A stretch of DNA of 64,000 nucleotides from Streptomyces sp. NBC_01237 (GCF_035917275.1 NZ_CP108508.1:2790001-2854000); one strand, 5' to 3'. Positions 35,322-43,037 are shown, counted from the stretch's first letter. Notes: generated by a model from the letters alone, not told the origin. Numbers and translations are program-made.

Positions 35322-35834
35322 ATGGTCGACACCGTTGTTCGCCCCATCCAAGACGCCGACGTCGCCGGGGCTGCTGCTGCCCTGATGGAGGTGCATGCGA
35401 CGGATGGATATCCGGTGGAAGGGGTGGCACAGCCTGAAGCCTGGATCACGCCGCCGGAGGTTGTGCAGGCATGGGTGGGAGAGGTGGACCACAAGATCGT
35501 GGGGCACGTCGCAGTCATGAGGGCGCAAGGGGAGAAGGCCGTCACGCTTTGGCGAAGGCAGATCGGCGAGGACGAAACGCACATCGGTGTCCTGGCTCGG
35601 CTCTTCGTCGTCCAGAGCGCCCGGAAGAACGCCGTTGGCGAAAGCCTCATGCGCGCCGCCATGGACTACGCGAAGGTGCACGGCCTCCACCTAGTGCTCG
35701 ACGTGATGGACAAGGACACGTCAGCCATCCGCCTCTACGAACGCTTGGGCTGGCACTTCATCGGCGAAGCCACTCACCAATACGGAGCCGGTCAGCAGAT
35801 CCCCGCCAAGTGCTACGTCTGGCCCGCCAGCTAG
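35322..35834 (+). CDS. GNAT family N-acetyltransferase (element cargo)
   Basis: Protein of 170 aa. It has acetyl-CoA binding signatures around LFVVQSARKNAVGESLMRAA (the R/Q-x-x-G-x-G/A loop, here RKNAVG) and LYERLGWHFIGEATHQYG. The substrate cannot be told. It starts 24 bp after the GntR gene and has GGAGG about 5 bases before the ATG, so it is probably cotranscribed with the regulator. It sits where pSAM2 carries its Nudix gene pif. Confidence 0.82.
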   Translation: MVDTVVRPIQDADVAGAAAALMEVHATDGYPVEGVAQPEAWITPPEVVQAWVGEVDHKIVGHVAVMRAQGEKAVTLWRRQIGEDETHIGVLARLFVVQSARKNAVGESLMRAAMDYAKVHGLHLVLDVMDKDTSAIRLYERLGWHFIGEATHQYGAGQQIPAKCYVWPAS

Positions 35835-36412
35835 CTCCCAGGGGTTACAGGTTTCTCTACCTCATCAAGGCACCCGGCTGCGCTCCGCTCCGCCGGGCGC
35901 GCTTCCCGGCTCTGGCTGCGCCCGCGCTCCTGCCTCCGGCCCGCTCGGCGCTGCCGCCGCCGACGCGCGCCCGCTGTGTAGGCCCGAGGGCATGAGACGA
36001 GAACCAAGTCCGCGGCTTCAAGACGATGCCTCCGGCGGGGGCGCAAAGACACCGGGATGGTGGGGGCGCCGTTCGCGAGTGCCGGCCGGAACGTGGCGAG
36101 CGTCGTGGGCTCCCATCCCGACCACCTCCGACCCAGGCAGAGCCGAGCAGTCACGGCCCAGGGCGTCAAGGTCGTTCGTACAGTGGCGCGCTCCACCTTG
36201 ACGCCCTGAACCGCGACCGCTCCACGGTGTGTGGGTCGGAGGCGGACGGGATGGGAGCTGGGGTGAGTGGTGGGTTAAGGAAGCGCCGGACATGCGGAGC
36301 ATTGACATCCCCAAGTGCGCTAGGCTCAATCCCACTTGAAACCCAAAATGGCCGTGCGGGCACTCTCCGGCAAGAGAACGCGTGCCCCACGGCGTGAGAG
36401 CGAAGGAGCCTC
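35835..36412. other. Gene-free stretch with structured DNA inside the element
   Basis: No supported gene lies in these 578 bases. The stretch holds a small CCCGGC/GCCGGG stem (35873-35897) in a plasmid-like GC-rich segment, and the large inverted repeat at 36109-36258. A TTGACA with TAGGCT 13 bases later (36302-36326) may be a promoter for the 62-aa gene, though the spacing is short. Short readings across the inverted repeat on both strands lack ribosome sites and similarity. Confidence 0.6.
36109..36258. repeat. Imperfect 64-bp inverted repeat, 22-base loop
   Basis: The arms are 36109-36172 and 36195-36258. The outer 27 bases match at 25 of 27, and the innermost 14 bases (36159-36172 with 36195-36208) are perfect; by my hand count about 52 of 64 positions pair. 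It lies in the gene-free part of a rolling-circle element and could be a single-strand origin or a transfer/stability locus. Function is inferred from location and structure only. Confidence 0.8.
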
Positions 36413-36601
36413 ATGTCAGATGAGGAGCAGTCACCCGAAACCTATTGCGTACGCCATAGGTTCCAGAGCACACCCTACCCCAGCCCTGTCGATCGACACA
36501 ACAAGCGACGGGCCTACGACCTCGCGGGCACGTCATCCCTGATCGCGGCTGTGGCCAGCATCGTCACAGCACTCACGCCCCTGATCGCCAAACTGATGTA
36601 G
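36413..36601 (+). CDS. Small membrane protein near attR
   Basis: Protein of 62 aa with a polar N-terminal half (MSDEEQSPETYCVRHRFQST) and one C-terminal membrane helix (SLIAAVASIVTALTPLIAKLM). The ribosome site GAAGGAG lies about 5 bases before the ATG. No family recognised. It may be a surface-exclusion, spread-like or toxin-type peptide; nothing in the sequence decides. Confidence 0.65.
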   Translation: MSDEEQSPETYCVRHRFQSTPYPSPVDRHNKRRAYDLAGTSSLIAAVASIVTALTPLIAKLM

Positions 36602-36602
36602 G

Positions 36603-36624
36603 CGTGCCCGCCGCGTGCCCGTTC
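36603..36624 (+). repeat. Candidate integrase arm site, right copy
   Basis: Matches 31014-31035 at 20 of 22 bases in the same orientation, 98 bp inside attR. It contains two TGCCCG half-sites 9 bp apart. Confidence 0.45.
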
Positions 36625-36721
36625 CAGAGGGAACCAGCGGGGCGCCACGGGGAAGCTCGGGACACGAGCAACGAAGTACCAGGTCAGCGAGTTCGCTGGC
36701 CAGGGCCCATGCGCATACGGG

Positions 36722-36767
36722 GTCTTCCAAACTAGCTACGCGGGTTCGATTCCCGTCGCCCGCTCCA
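36722..36767. repeat. attR (46-bp copy of the tRNA-Gly 3' half)
   Basis: Exact copy of 30894-30939. Only the 3' half of the tRNA is present, so it is not a second tRNA gene. Confidence 0.95.
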
Positions 36768-36773
36768 TGCGTG

Positions 36774-36808
36774 GGCCCGGTCCGGCGATCCGATCGCCGA
36801 ACCGGGCC
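36774..36808. terminator. Original tRNA-Gly terminator
   Basis: A 17-bp stem with one mismatch (36774-36790 with 36792-36808), followed by TTTT, lies just outside attR. Before integration it would have followed tRNA-Gly directly. Confidence 0.75.
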
Positions 36809-36878
36809 TTTTGCGTGCCGCGAGGGTGCCGCGTGCCCCGTGCGCGCCCCCGGTGCGGGGCGCGGAACGGGTCGCGGG

Positions 36879-37073
36879 TCAGAAGCTGATCTGGTTGATG
36901 GTGTCCGCTATCGAGTTCATGAACCTGTTGATCGACGGCGCCATGCCGGTCGATGCCAGGAAGAATCCGAACAGCACTGCCACGATCGCGGGCCCGGCCT
37001 TGATGGATCCACCACGGATCAGCACCACCAGGATGACCGCGAACAGCAGCACCATAGACAGTGAAATAGCCAC
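36879..37073 (-). CDS. Small conserved membrane protein
   Basis: Protein of 64 aa: AISLSMVLLFAVILVVLIRGG and AGPAIVAVLFGFFLASTGMAP are two membrane helices, followed by an amphipathic tail (SINRFMNSIADTINQISF). Near-identical short proteins are widespread in Streptomyces; no function is known to me. The start is GTG 37071-37073 with GAGGG about 12 bases upstream. The longer reading to 37211 adds unrelated Gly/Arg-rich sequence. Confidence 0.75.
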   Translation of the reverse strand: MAISLSMVLLFAVILVVLIRGGSIKAGPAIVAVLFGFFLASTGMAPSINRFMNSIADTINQISF

Positions 37074-37676
37074 GTCTGATTCACACCCTCGGTCGGTCCG
37101 CCTTGCCGGCCCGGAAGCGCACACCAGAGCGCGCCCCGTTGCCTCCATCGTGCCACCAACTCCCCTGTGGTTGCTGCCGCCTGATGAATCAACCTGACCG
37201 GATTCCGCCATCCTCGCGGCCGGGATCCGATGAACACGGGTCGCCGCGGGGCGAGTCGGGGCGCGGCGGGAGCCGGTTCGGGCCGCGCTGACGGGGCTTC
37301 ACCGGCAGCTGTGCGCGGGCTGTGGGTGAACTGTGCGTACGCCGCCGAGGACACGGGGCCGAATATGAATCACAGTGATCGTTTCCGTATCCCCACAGTT
37401 CGTTCACAGGCTTTTACGGGCGCGACATGCGACGTAATTCACTTGGCCCAACTGGCCGCCGATATGCCCTATTTAAGCAGGATCAATCGTGTCATAACGG
37501 TCGGTGTTTGGTGGTTTCACTTTCGAATGGGCGGGAACACGCAATATCTCGTGGCCGTTTTACGAATGACAATCGACGGGTCTAAGGTGCCTTAGATGTT
37601 CCAAGCTCCGAGCGTATTTCAGAGGGCCCCGCTCCCCCCAGCGCCCCGGGAGTCGGAGCCCAGACACGAGCAGACC
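37074..37676. other. Gene-free divergent promoter region
   Basis: This 603-base region lies between the 64-aa membrane protein and the acyltransferase gene. Positions ~37360-37600 are clearly less GC-rich than the surroundings. Two dyads stand out: ATCACAGTGAT at 37369-37379 and the 16-bp TCTAAGG-TG-CCTTAGA at 37581-37596. No RNA gene or supported ORF was recognised. Confidence 0.5.
37581..37596. promoter_or_regulatory. 16-bp palindrome upstream of acyltransferase gene
   Basis: TCTAAGG and CCTTAGA flank TG with perfect symmetry, about 80 bases before the likely start codon at 37677. It is a possible operator, or part of the leader if translation starts at ATG 37596. Confidence 0.4.
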
Positions 37677-38762
37677 ATGACGGCCACCAGGACTCCCCCC
37701 GCCCCGGTGCCGGTCACCCCGCCGGGCACCGCGTCGGCGTCCTCACCGGCCAAGAAACGTGACCCCTACTTCGACAATGTGAAGTATCTGGCCATCGTGC
37801 TCGTCGCGGTGGCGCACGCCTGGGAACCGGTGATGGACGGCAGCCGCGCCACCCGGGCCCTGTATCTCGTCGTATATACGTTCCACATGCCGGCCTTCAT
37901 CCTTATCTCCGGCTATTTCTCCCGCTCCTTCGACATGACGCCCGCCAAGGTGAAGCGCCTGGTCACCGGTGTGGCCGTGCCGTACGTCCTGTTCGAGACC
38001 GCGTACGCGCTGTTCAAGCGGTACGCGGGCGGCTCGCCCGACGAACCGGTCAGCCTGCTCGATCCGCTGTTCCTGACCTGGTTCCTGGTCGCCCTCTTCG
38101 TCTGGCGGGTCACCACACCGATCTGGCGCACGCTGCGCCATCCGCTGCCGGTCGCGCTCGCGATCGCCGTGCTCGCCTCCGTGTCGCCGGACATCGGCGA
38201 CGACCTCGATCTCCAGCGGGTCCTGCAGTTCCTGCCGTTCTTCGTGCTGGGCCTGATCATGAAGCCCGAGCACTTCGACCTGGTCAGGCGGCGCGAGGCG
38301 CGGCTGCTGTCCCTGCCGCTGTTCGCGGGGGCCCTGCTGTTCGCCTACTGGGCCGCCCCCCGTATGCAGCTCGGCTGGTTCTACCGCAGCAACAGCGCGC
38401 AGGAACTGGACGCCCCGTGGTGGTCCGGCGCGGTGATGTCACTGGCGATGTTCGGGTGCGCGCTGGTGCTGACCGCCGGATTCCTGGCCTGGGTGCCGCG
38501 CCGCCGCATGTGGTTCACGGTGCTGGGTGCCGGGACCATCTGCGGCTATCTGCTGCACGGCTTCCTCATCAAGGGCGCCGGATACGCCGGTCTCTTCGAC
38601 CGCTACGAGTGGCTCGCCGATCCGGTCGGGCTGATCGTCGTCTCGGTCGTCGCCGCCGGAGCGGTGACGCTCCTGTGCACTCCGCCGGTGCGCCGAGCGC
38701 TGCGGTTCGCCACGGAGCCGGACATGACATGGGCGTTCCGGCGGAACGCCGCTGAGCGCTGA
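37677..38762 (+). CDS. Acyltransferase family 3 membrane protein
   Basis: Protein of 361 aa with about ten membrane helices. Hallmarks of the acyltransferase-3 family are the opening DPYFDNVKYLAIVLVAVAHAWEP with its conserved His, and TFHMPAFILISGYFSRSF. Such proteins O-acylate sugars, antibiotics or cell-surface polymers; the substrate is unknown. The ATG at 37677 precedes an Ala/Thr/Pro-rich N-terminus. An in-frame ATG at 37596 with AAGG 9 bases upstream would add 27 residues and cannot be excluded. Confidence 0.88.
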   Translation: MTATRTPPAPVPVTPPGTASASSPAKKRDPYFDNVKYLAIVLVAVAHAWEPVMDGSRATRALYLVVYTFHMPAFILISGYFSRSFDMTPAKVKRLVTGVAVPYVLFETAYALFKRYAGGSPDEPVSLLDPLFLTWFLVALFVWRVTTPIWRTLRHPLPVALAIAVLASVSPDIGDDLDLQRVLQFLPFFVLGLIMKPEHFDLVRRREARLLSLPLFAGALLFAYWAAPRMQLGWFYRSNSAQELDAPWWSGAVMSLAMFGCALVLTAGFLAWVPRRRMWFTVLGAGTICGYLLHGFLIKGAGYAGLFDRYEWLADPVGLIVVSVVAAGAVTLLCTPPVRRALRFATEPDMTWAFRRNAAER

Positions 38763-38766
38763 ACCT

Positions 38767-38829
38767 CCGCGACAGACGCGTACGGGCCCTGCCGGACTGT
38801 CCGGCAGGGCCCGTACGCGTCTGTCGCGG
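38767..38829. terminator. Perfect 31-bp inverted repeat, bidirectional terminator
   Basis: Arms 38767-38797 and 38799-38829 are perfect complements around a single base. It lies between the convergent acyltransferase and HD-domain genes. It is far longer than a terminator needs. Confidence 0.85.
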
Positions 38830-38877
38830 TGCGGCAGTCCGTACGGCTGTGCCGGTACGGGTCCGCCGCTGCGGCTG

Positions 38878-39378
38878 TCAGTGCGCCGCCGGGTTGGCTT
38901 GATCCCGTTGGTCGGTGGGCGATTCGGCCCCCGTGAGACCCAACAGGCCGCGTACCTGCGCATATTTCGCTGTCAGCCGGGTACGGGTCGCCGGTTCCAG
39001 GACCGCGAGGCGGGCCGGGTCGGCGTTGTGGGCCAGGTCCGACTCCTTGATCAGCAGGGCGCCGGGGGTGGCGAGGATCCGTCCGGTGTACGCGGACAGG
39101 TCCTCGCCGGCCCGTTTGGTGACGGCGAGGACCATGTCCTTGACCTGTTGCGGCAGTGCCGCCCCGGCCAGCCAGCCGGCCGTGAGCGCGTCGTCCTCGA
39201 TCGCGTCGTGGAGCCAGGCGGCGGCGATCTGTTCGTCGTTGCCGCCCCGGACCCGTACCCCCTCGGCGACCGCCGCGAGGTGTTCGGTGTACGGGCGTCC
39301 CGCCTTGTCCTTCTGGGTCGCGTGGGCCGTGCGGGCGATCGCCTCGATCTCGGCCAGGGTCAGATACGGGGTGGGCAC
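38878..39378 (-). CDS. HD domain phosphohydrolase
   Basis: Protein of 166 aa with the HD metal-binding signature: HATQKDKAGRPYTEHLAAVA, AAWLHDAIEDDALT and KESDLAHNADPAR. This is the pattern of the (p)ppGpp hydrolase (SpoT/Mesh1-type) HD subfamily. A nucleotide pyrophosphohydrolase role is likely, but the substrate is not proven. The start ATG 39376-39378 opens MPTPYLTLAEIEA. It lies 28 bp after the FtsX permease stop codon region, on the same strand. Confidence 0.85.
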   Translation of the reverse strand: MPTPYLTLAEIEAIARTAHATQKDKAGRPYTEHLAAVAEGVRVRGGNDEQIAAAWLHDAIEDDALTAGWLAGAALPQQVKDMVLAVTKRAGEDLSAYTGRILATPGALLIKESDLAHNADPARLAVLEPATRTRLTAKYAQVRGLLGLTGAESPTDQRDQANPAAH

Positions 39379-39406
39379 GGCCCCGACTGTACGGGCGGAC
39401 GGCGGC

Positions 39407-41869
39407 TCAGCGCAGGGCCGCCCGAGCGGGTATGGCGGTCGCCCCGAGCCCCAGGAGCACCGTCACCGCGGCGAACGAGCCGTACAGCATCGGCGGGATG
39501 TACGGGGCTTCGCCCGTCAGGCCCTTCATCATCGGGACGAGCGTGGCCAGGGCGATGCCCGTGCCGAGGGCGATGCCCGCACCCGTGACCAGCAGGGCCT
39601 CCCAGCGGATCATGCCCATGACCTGACGCCGGGTGGAGCCGACCAGACGGAGCACGGTCAGTTCGCGGCGGCGGTCCAGGACCGTCATGACCAGCGTGTT
39701 GACGGCGGCGACCGCGGCGAAACCGCCGAGGACCGCTGCCATGACCGTGTTGGCCCAGGCGCTGAGTTCCCGCTGCTGGTTCTGGGTGGCGGCGTAGCCG
39801 GAGGAGTCGGTGACGGTGCCCAGTGCGCCGAGTGCCCCGGCCGCGGCCGGGGTGGCGCGGACCAGGACGTCCGAGGCGTACGGCGAGGTCACATGGCCCT
39901 TGAGGTCGGCCGCGGGCAGCGTGACGAGCGAGATGCCGAGGCCGCGGCCGTAGACGGCGACCACCTTCGGGGACGCCTTGGTGCCGTCCGGAAGGTGCAG
40001 CGCGAGCCGGTCGCCGGTGGTGACCTTCGCCGACGCCGCGAGGGTGGTGTCGATGGCGATCGTGCCGGGGCGCAGGGCGTCGAGCGTGCCGGTACGGACA
40101 TCGAGGTCCTGGACCCGTCCGAGGTCGGCGGGCGAACCGATGACCCCCTGGGCGGATGCGGTGGCCAGGTACCTCTCGGAGGAGCCTCCGCTGGGCACCA
40201 GGACGGAACTGCGGACCAGGCCGACCGCGGTGGAGACCCCGGGGGTCGCGGCGGCGCGGGCGGTGGCGTCGGAGGCCAGTCCCGCCGGGTCGGAGACGAT
40301 GTGATCGGCGGTGATGCCGTCGCGCTGCTGGTGCTCGACGGCCCGGTTCTCGCTCGTGTGCATGAAGACGAGGGTCGAGGAGAAGGCCATGGCGAGCACG
40401 ATCGGGGTGATCGCGGAGGCCAGCCGGCGGGCGTTCGTACGGGAGTTGGCCGCGGCCAGTGCCCCGGAGGCGCCCGCGGCGCGCAGTGGGAGGCCGAGGA
40501 CGCTCGCGCAGACGCGGGCGATCACCGGGCCGAGCAGGGCGACGGCCATCATGAAGAGCATGACCACGCCGAGTGCGGCGTTGGCGGCGTCCTCGCCGGT
40601 TTGGGAGGCGGCGATGCCCGCGAAGACGCCACCGCCGGCGAGGGCGATGAAACCCAGCGGCGTACGGATCCGGCCGAACGGGGAGCCCTCCACCGCGGTC
40701 CGGGCGAGGGCCAGGCCGGGCTTGGTCTTCGCGGGACGGCGGGCGGCCAGGTATCCGGCGAGCAGCGCGGTGAGCACCGTGGCGGCGACGGCGACGCCCA
40801 GCGGCAGCCACCCGATGTCGAGCCGTACCGCGTCGGGGATCGCCCCCTTGTCCTTCAGCCGGCCGAACCACCAGTTCGCCAGGGCGATTCCGGGCAGTGT
40901 GCCGAGTGCTCCGGCGAGCGGGGCGACGAGCAGGGATTCGGTGGCGATGGTGCGGCGCAGCTGGCGCGGGGTGGCTCCGATCGCGCGCAGCAGGGCGAAC
41001 TCGCGGCCGCGCTGGCCGACGGAGAGCGCGACCGTACCGGCGGCGGTGAAGACGGCGACCATGGCGGCGATGCCGCCGAAGGAGCCGCCGAGTCCGACGA
41101 GGAGTTCCTCGGCGCTCGCGAGGCCGGGGTCCTCGACGCCGCCCCGGTCGTCGCCGGTGTGGACCTGGGCGGCGTGCTCGGTGCCCATGGCCCGGCCGAC
41201 CTGGGCGGCGAGGGTACGGGCGGTGGTGCCGGGGGCGGCGAGTACGGCGATGGCGTCGACCCGGCCGGGGTGGCCGGAGACGGTGCCCGCCTGCCGGTCG
41301 GTGAACCAGAGGGTGGCGTCGGTGGCGGTGGTGCCCGATACGCGGAACTCGTGGGGGCCCGCCGGGGTGTCCAGGGTGAGGGTGTCGCCGACCCGGCCGT
41401 CGATGCCGCTGCCGATGACGACCTCACCGGTCCTCGGCGCCTCACCGGTGACCAACTCCGTGCCGGTGAAGGCGGTGGAGCCCCAGCCGTGGGCGGTGAG
41501 GGGGGTCCGGTGCTGCTGCACGGGGAAGGTGCGGTCCCCGATCGCGGCGGCCGCGCCAGGCACGGCCGCGGCCTTCTTCACGAGGGATTCGGGCAGCCGT
41601 GCGGTGTCCGGGAGTACGGCGGTCGATTCGTACGCCTCGTCGCCGCGGCCGGAGGTCACACTGGCCTGCTGGTCGGCGGCGACGAGCACGGGTGCCTTCG
41701 CGTACCGGTCGGCGGGGACGGAGGCGGTGAGGCCGGTCTGGAGCAGGATGCCGCAGGCGGAGACGATCGCGGCGGCCATCAGCAGCGCGACGAAGGTCCC
41801 GACGAACGAGGAGGGCCGGAAGCGGACCGCCGCGCGGGCCAGGCCGTTCGGGAGGTGCGGGGTGAACAT
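39407..41869 (-). CDS. ABC transporter permease, FtsX/MacB type
   Basis: Protein of 820 aa with an N-terminal anchor helix (SFVGTFVALLMAAAIVSACGILL), an extracytoplasmic domain, and two FtsX-like cassettes, each of three or four helices (GGSFGGIAAMVAVFTAAGTVALSVGQRGREFALLRAIGAT and VMAAVLGGFAAVAAVNTLVMTVLDRRRELTVLRLVGST regions). It works with the ATPase encoded just upstream, probably exporting a lipid, peptide or drug. The start ATG 41867-41869 shares a base with the ATPase stop (TGATG). Longer readings upstream run through the ATPase gene in another frame. Confidence 0.9.
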   Translation of the reverse strand: MFTPHLPNGLARAAVRFRPSSFVGTFVALLMAAAIVSACGILLQTGLTASVPADRYAKAPVLVAADQQASVTSGRGDEAYESTAVLPDTARLPESLVKKAAAVPGAAAAIGDRTFPVQQHRTPLTAHGWGSTAFTGTELVTGEAPRTGEVVIGSGIDGRVGDTLTLDTPAGPHEFRVSGTTATDATLWFTDRQAGTVSGHPGRVDAIAVLAAPGTTARTLAAQVGRAMGTEHAAQVHTGDDRGGVEDPGLASAEELLVGLGGSFGGIAAMVAVFTAAGTVALSVGQRGREFALLRAIGATPRQLRRTIATESLLVAPLAGALGTLPGIALANWWFGRLKDKGAIPDAVRLDIGWLPLGVAVAATVLTALLAGYLAARRPAKTKPGLALARTAVEGSPFGRIRTPLGFIALAGGGVFAGIAASQTGEDAANAALGVVMLFMMAVALLGPVIARVCASVLGLPLRAAGASGALAAANSRTNARRLASAITPIVLAMAFSSTLVFMHTSENRAVEHQQRDGITADHIVSDPAGLASDATARAAATPGVSTAVGLVRSSVLVPSGGSSERYLATASAQGVIGSPADLGRVQDLDVRTGTLDALRPGTIAIDTTLAASAKVTTGDRLALHLPDGTKASPKVVAVYGRGLGISLVTLPAADLKGHVTSPYASDVLVRATPAAAGALGALGTVTDSSGYAATQNQQRELSAWANTVMAAVLGGFAAVAAVNTLVMTVLDRRRELTVLRLVGSTRRQVMGMIRWEALLVTGAGIALGTGIALATLVPMMKGLTGEAPYIPPMLYGSFAAVTVLLGLGATAIPARAALR

Positions 41870-42735
41870 CAGGCTGCCGCTCCCGCGTATGCGTGGGCGG
41901 GGGCGGTGAGCGCGGTCATCCGGGCGGCGATCCGCTCGGCGGTGGCGTGCGGCAGGCTGTCCGCGATCTCCCCGTCGGCGAGGAAGAGCACCCGGTCGGC
42001 CCAGGCGGCGGCCGCCGGGTCGTGGGTGACCATGACGACGGTCGCGCCGAGGCTGTCCACGGCGTGCCGGAGCAGGCCGAGGATCTCGACGGCGGTGGTG
42101 GTGTCGAGGGCGCCGGTCGGTTCGTCGGCGAAGATCACATCGGGTGCGGTGACCAGGGCGCGGGCGATGGCGACGCGTTGCTGCTGGCCGCCGGAGAGCT
42201 GGCCGGGGCGGCGGTCGCCCTTGCCGGCGAGGCCGACCCTGGTGAGCATGTCGGCGGCGCTGCGGCGGGCGGCGGAGCCGGTGCCCCGGCCGGCCAGCCG
42301 CATGGGCAGGATGATGTTCTGTTCGACCGTCAGGGACGGCAGCAGGTTGAACGCCTGGAAGACGAAGCCGAGTCGGCTGCGGCGCAGCTCGGTGAGCTTG
42401 TTCTCGCTCATGCCGGTGATCTCGGTGCCACCGAGGCGTACGGACCCCTCGGTCGGCCGGTCGAGTCCGGCCGCGCACTGGAGGAAGGTCGACTTCCCCG
42501 ATCCGGAGGGGCCCATCACGGCGGTGAAGCTGCCGCGCGAGAGTGTCAGGTCGATGCCGCGCAGGGCGTGGACGGTGGCGGAGCCGCGGCCGTACCGCCG
42601 CTGGACGCCCCGCAGTTCGACGGCCGCGTCGGCGTGAGCGTGCTGCCCGTGGGCGCCCCGCGGGTCCCGTGCGGCCTGCGAGCTCTGCGCGTCCCGCGAG
42701 CTCTGCGCGGTGCGCCTCGTGCGTCGCAGCCCCAT
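41869..42735 (-). CDS. ABC transporter ATP-binding protein, MacB/LolD type
   Basis: Protein of 288 aa with Walker A GPSGSGKST, Q-loop FVFQAFNLLPSLTVEQNI, signature LSGGQQQRVAIARAL, Walker B VIFADEPTGALD and H-loop MVTHD. The first ~40 residues are an unusual Arg/Gln/Ala-rich extension (RRTAQSSRDAQSSQAARDPRGA). It is coupled to the FtsX permease by a one-base overlap. Divergent from the antiporter gene at 43038. Confidence 0.93.
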   Translation of the reverse strand: MGLRRTRRTAQSSRDAQSSQAARDPRGAHGQHAHADAAVELRGVQRRYGRGSATVHALRGIDLTLSRGSFTAVMGPSGSGKSTFLQCAAGLDRPTEGSVRLGGTEITGMSENKLTELRRSRLGFVFQAFNLLPSLTVEQNIILPMRLAGRGTGSAARRSAADMLTRVGLAGKGDRRPGQLSGGQQQRVAIARALVTAPDVIFADEPTGALDTTTAVEILGLLRHAVDSLGATVVMVTHDPAAAAWADRVLFLADGEIADSLPHATAERIAARMTALTAPAHAYAGAAA

Positions 42736-42873
42736 GGTGTTCCGTCCTTCCGTCGCCCTGCTTGATCGATACCTCGAACGTACGGATCACGGGGTGTCCC
42801 GGGCCATGGCGGCTACTGGTGGATCAGGGGTGGGGATTGCCCCACCCCCGACGGATTCGACAGGGGCCCCGGA

Positions 42874-42939
42874 CGGTTCGCACGCGGGCCCGGGACAGTT
42901 CGCACGCGGGTCCCGGACGGTTCGCACGGGGTCCCGGGG
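42874..42939. repeat. Three tandem 22-bp repeats
   Basis: Units beginning CGGTTCGCACGCGGG / CAGTTCGCACGCGGG / CGGTTCGCACGGGGT run head to tail at 42874, 42896 and 42918, each 22 bases, with 2-4 differences. They could be stacked regulator sites or a slippage-derived minisatellite. Confidence 0.8.
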
Positions 42940-42994
42940 GCGGAACCGGCAGGGGTTCCCGGGCGGATCCCACGGGGGGCATAGTTGCGACGTC

Positions 42995-43024
42995 AATCGT
43001 TCGGTAAACTAATTACTGACGATT
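42995..43024. promoter_or_regulatory. Operator-like dyad at the antiporter promoter
   Basis: AATCGT (42995-43000) and ACGATT (43019-43024) flank GTAA (43004-43007) and TTAC (43013-43016). A TTGCGA at 42985-42990 with ACTAAT 17 bases on is a candidate rightward promoter. The dyad would overlap its -10 region. Confidence 0.4.
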
Positions 43025-43037
43025 TCTTGACGCCCCC

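Larger units (their letters stand above)
30894..36767. mobile_element. Small pSAM2-type integrative element in tRNA-Gly, no transfer gene
   Basis: Bounded by a perfect 46-bp direct repeat (30894-30939 and 36722-36767); the unique length between repeat starts is 5828 bp. The leftward operon has a 110-aa zinc-ribbon-like protein, an 81-aa protein, rep, xis and int, with overlapping stop/start codons throughout. The rightward side has a GntR regulator, a GNAT acetyltransferase, a 578-bp gene-free stretch with a large inverted repeat, and a 62-aa membrane protein. Integrase, excisionase and a RepSA-like initiator together define the actinomycete integrative and conjugative element family. The FtsK-like TraSA translocase and Spd genes of that family are absent. 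The element looks intact for excision and replication but not for autonomous transfer. Confidence 0.88.
42736..43037. other. Divergent promoter region with tandem repeats
   Basis: This 302-base gap holds three tandem 22-bp units (42874-42939) and an operator-like dyad (42995-43024). No gene was recognised. Confidence 0.6.

Noticed and set aside
36018..36397. Small open frames on both strands across the 64-bp inverted repeat
   Set aside because: They exist because the repeat is symmetrical and stop-poor; no ribosome sites or recognisable protein features.
36722..36767. Second tRNA-Gly gene
   Set aside because: Only the 3' half of the tRNA is present; it is the attR copy made by integration.
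42874..42939. CRISPR array
   Set aside because: Three head-to-tail units with no spacers between them and no cas genes nearby.
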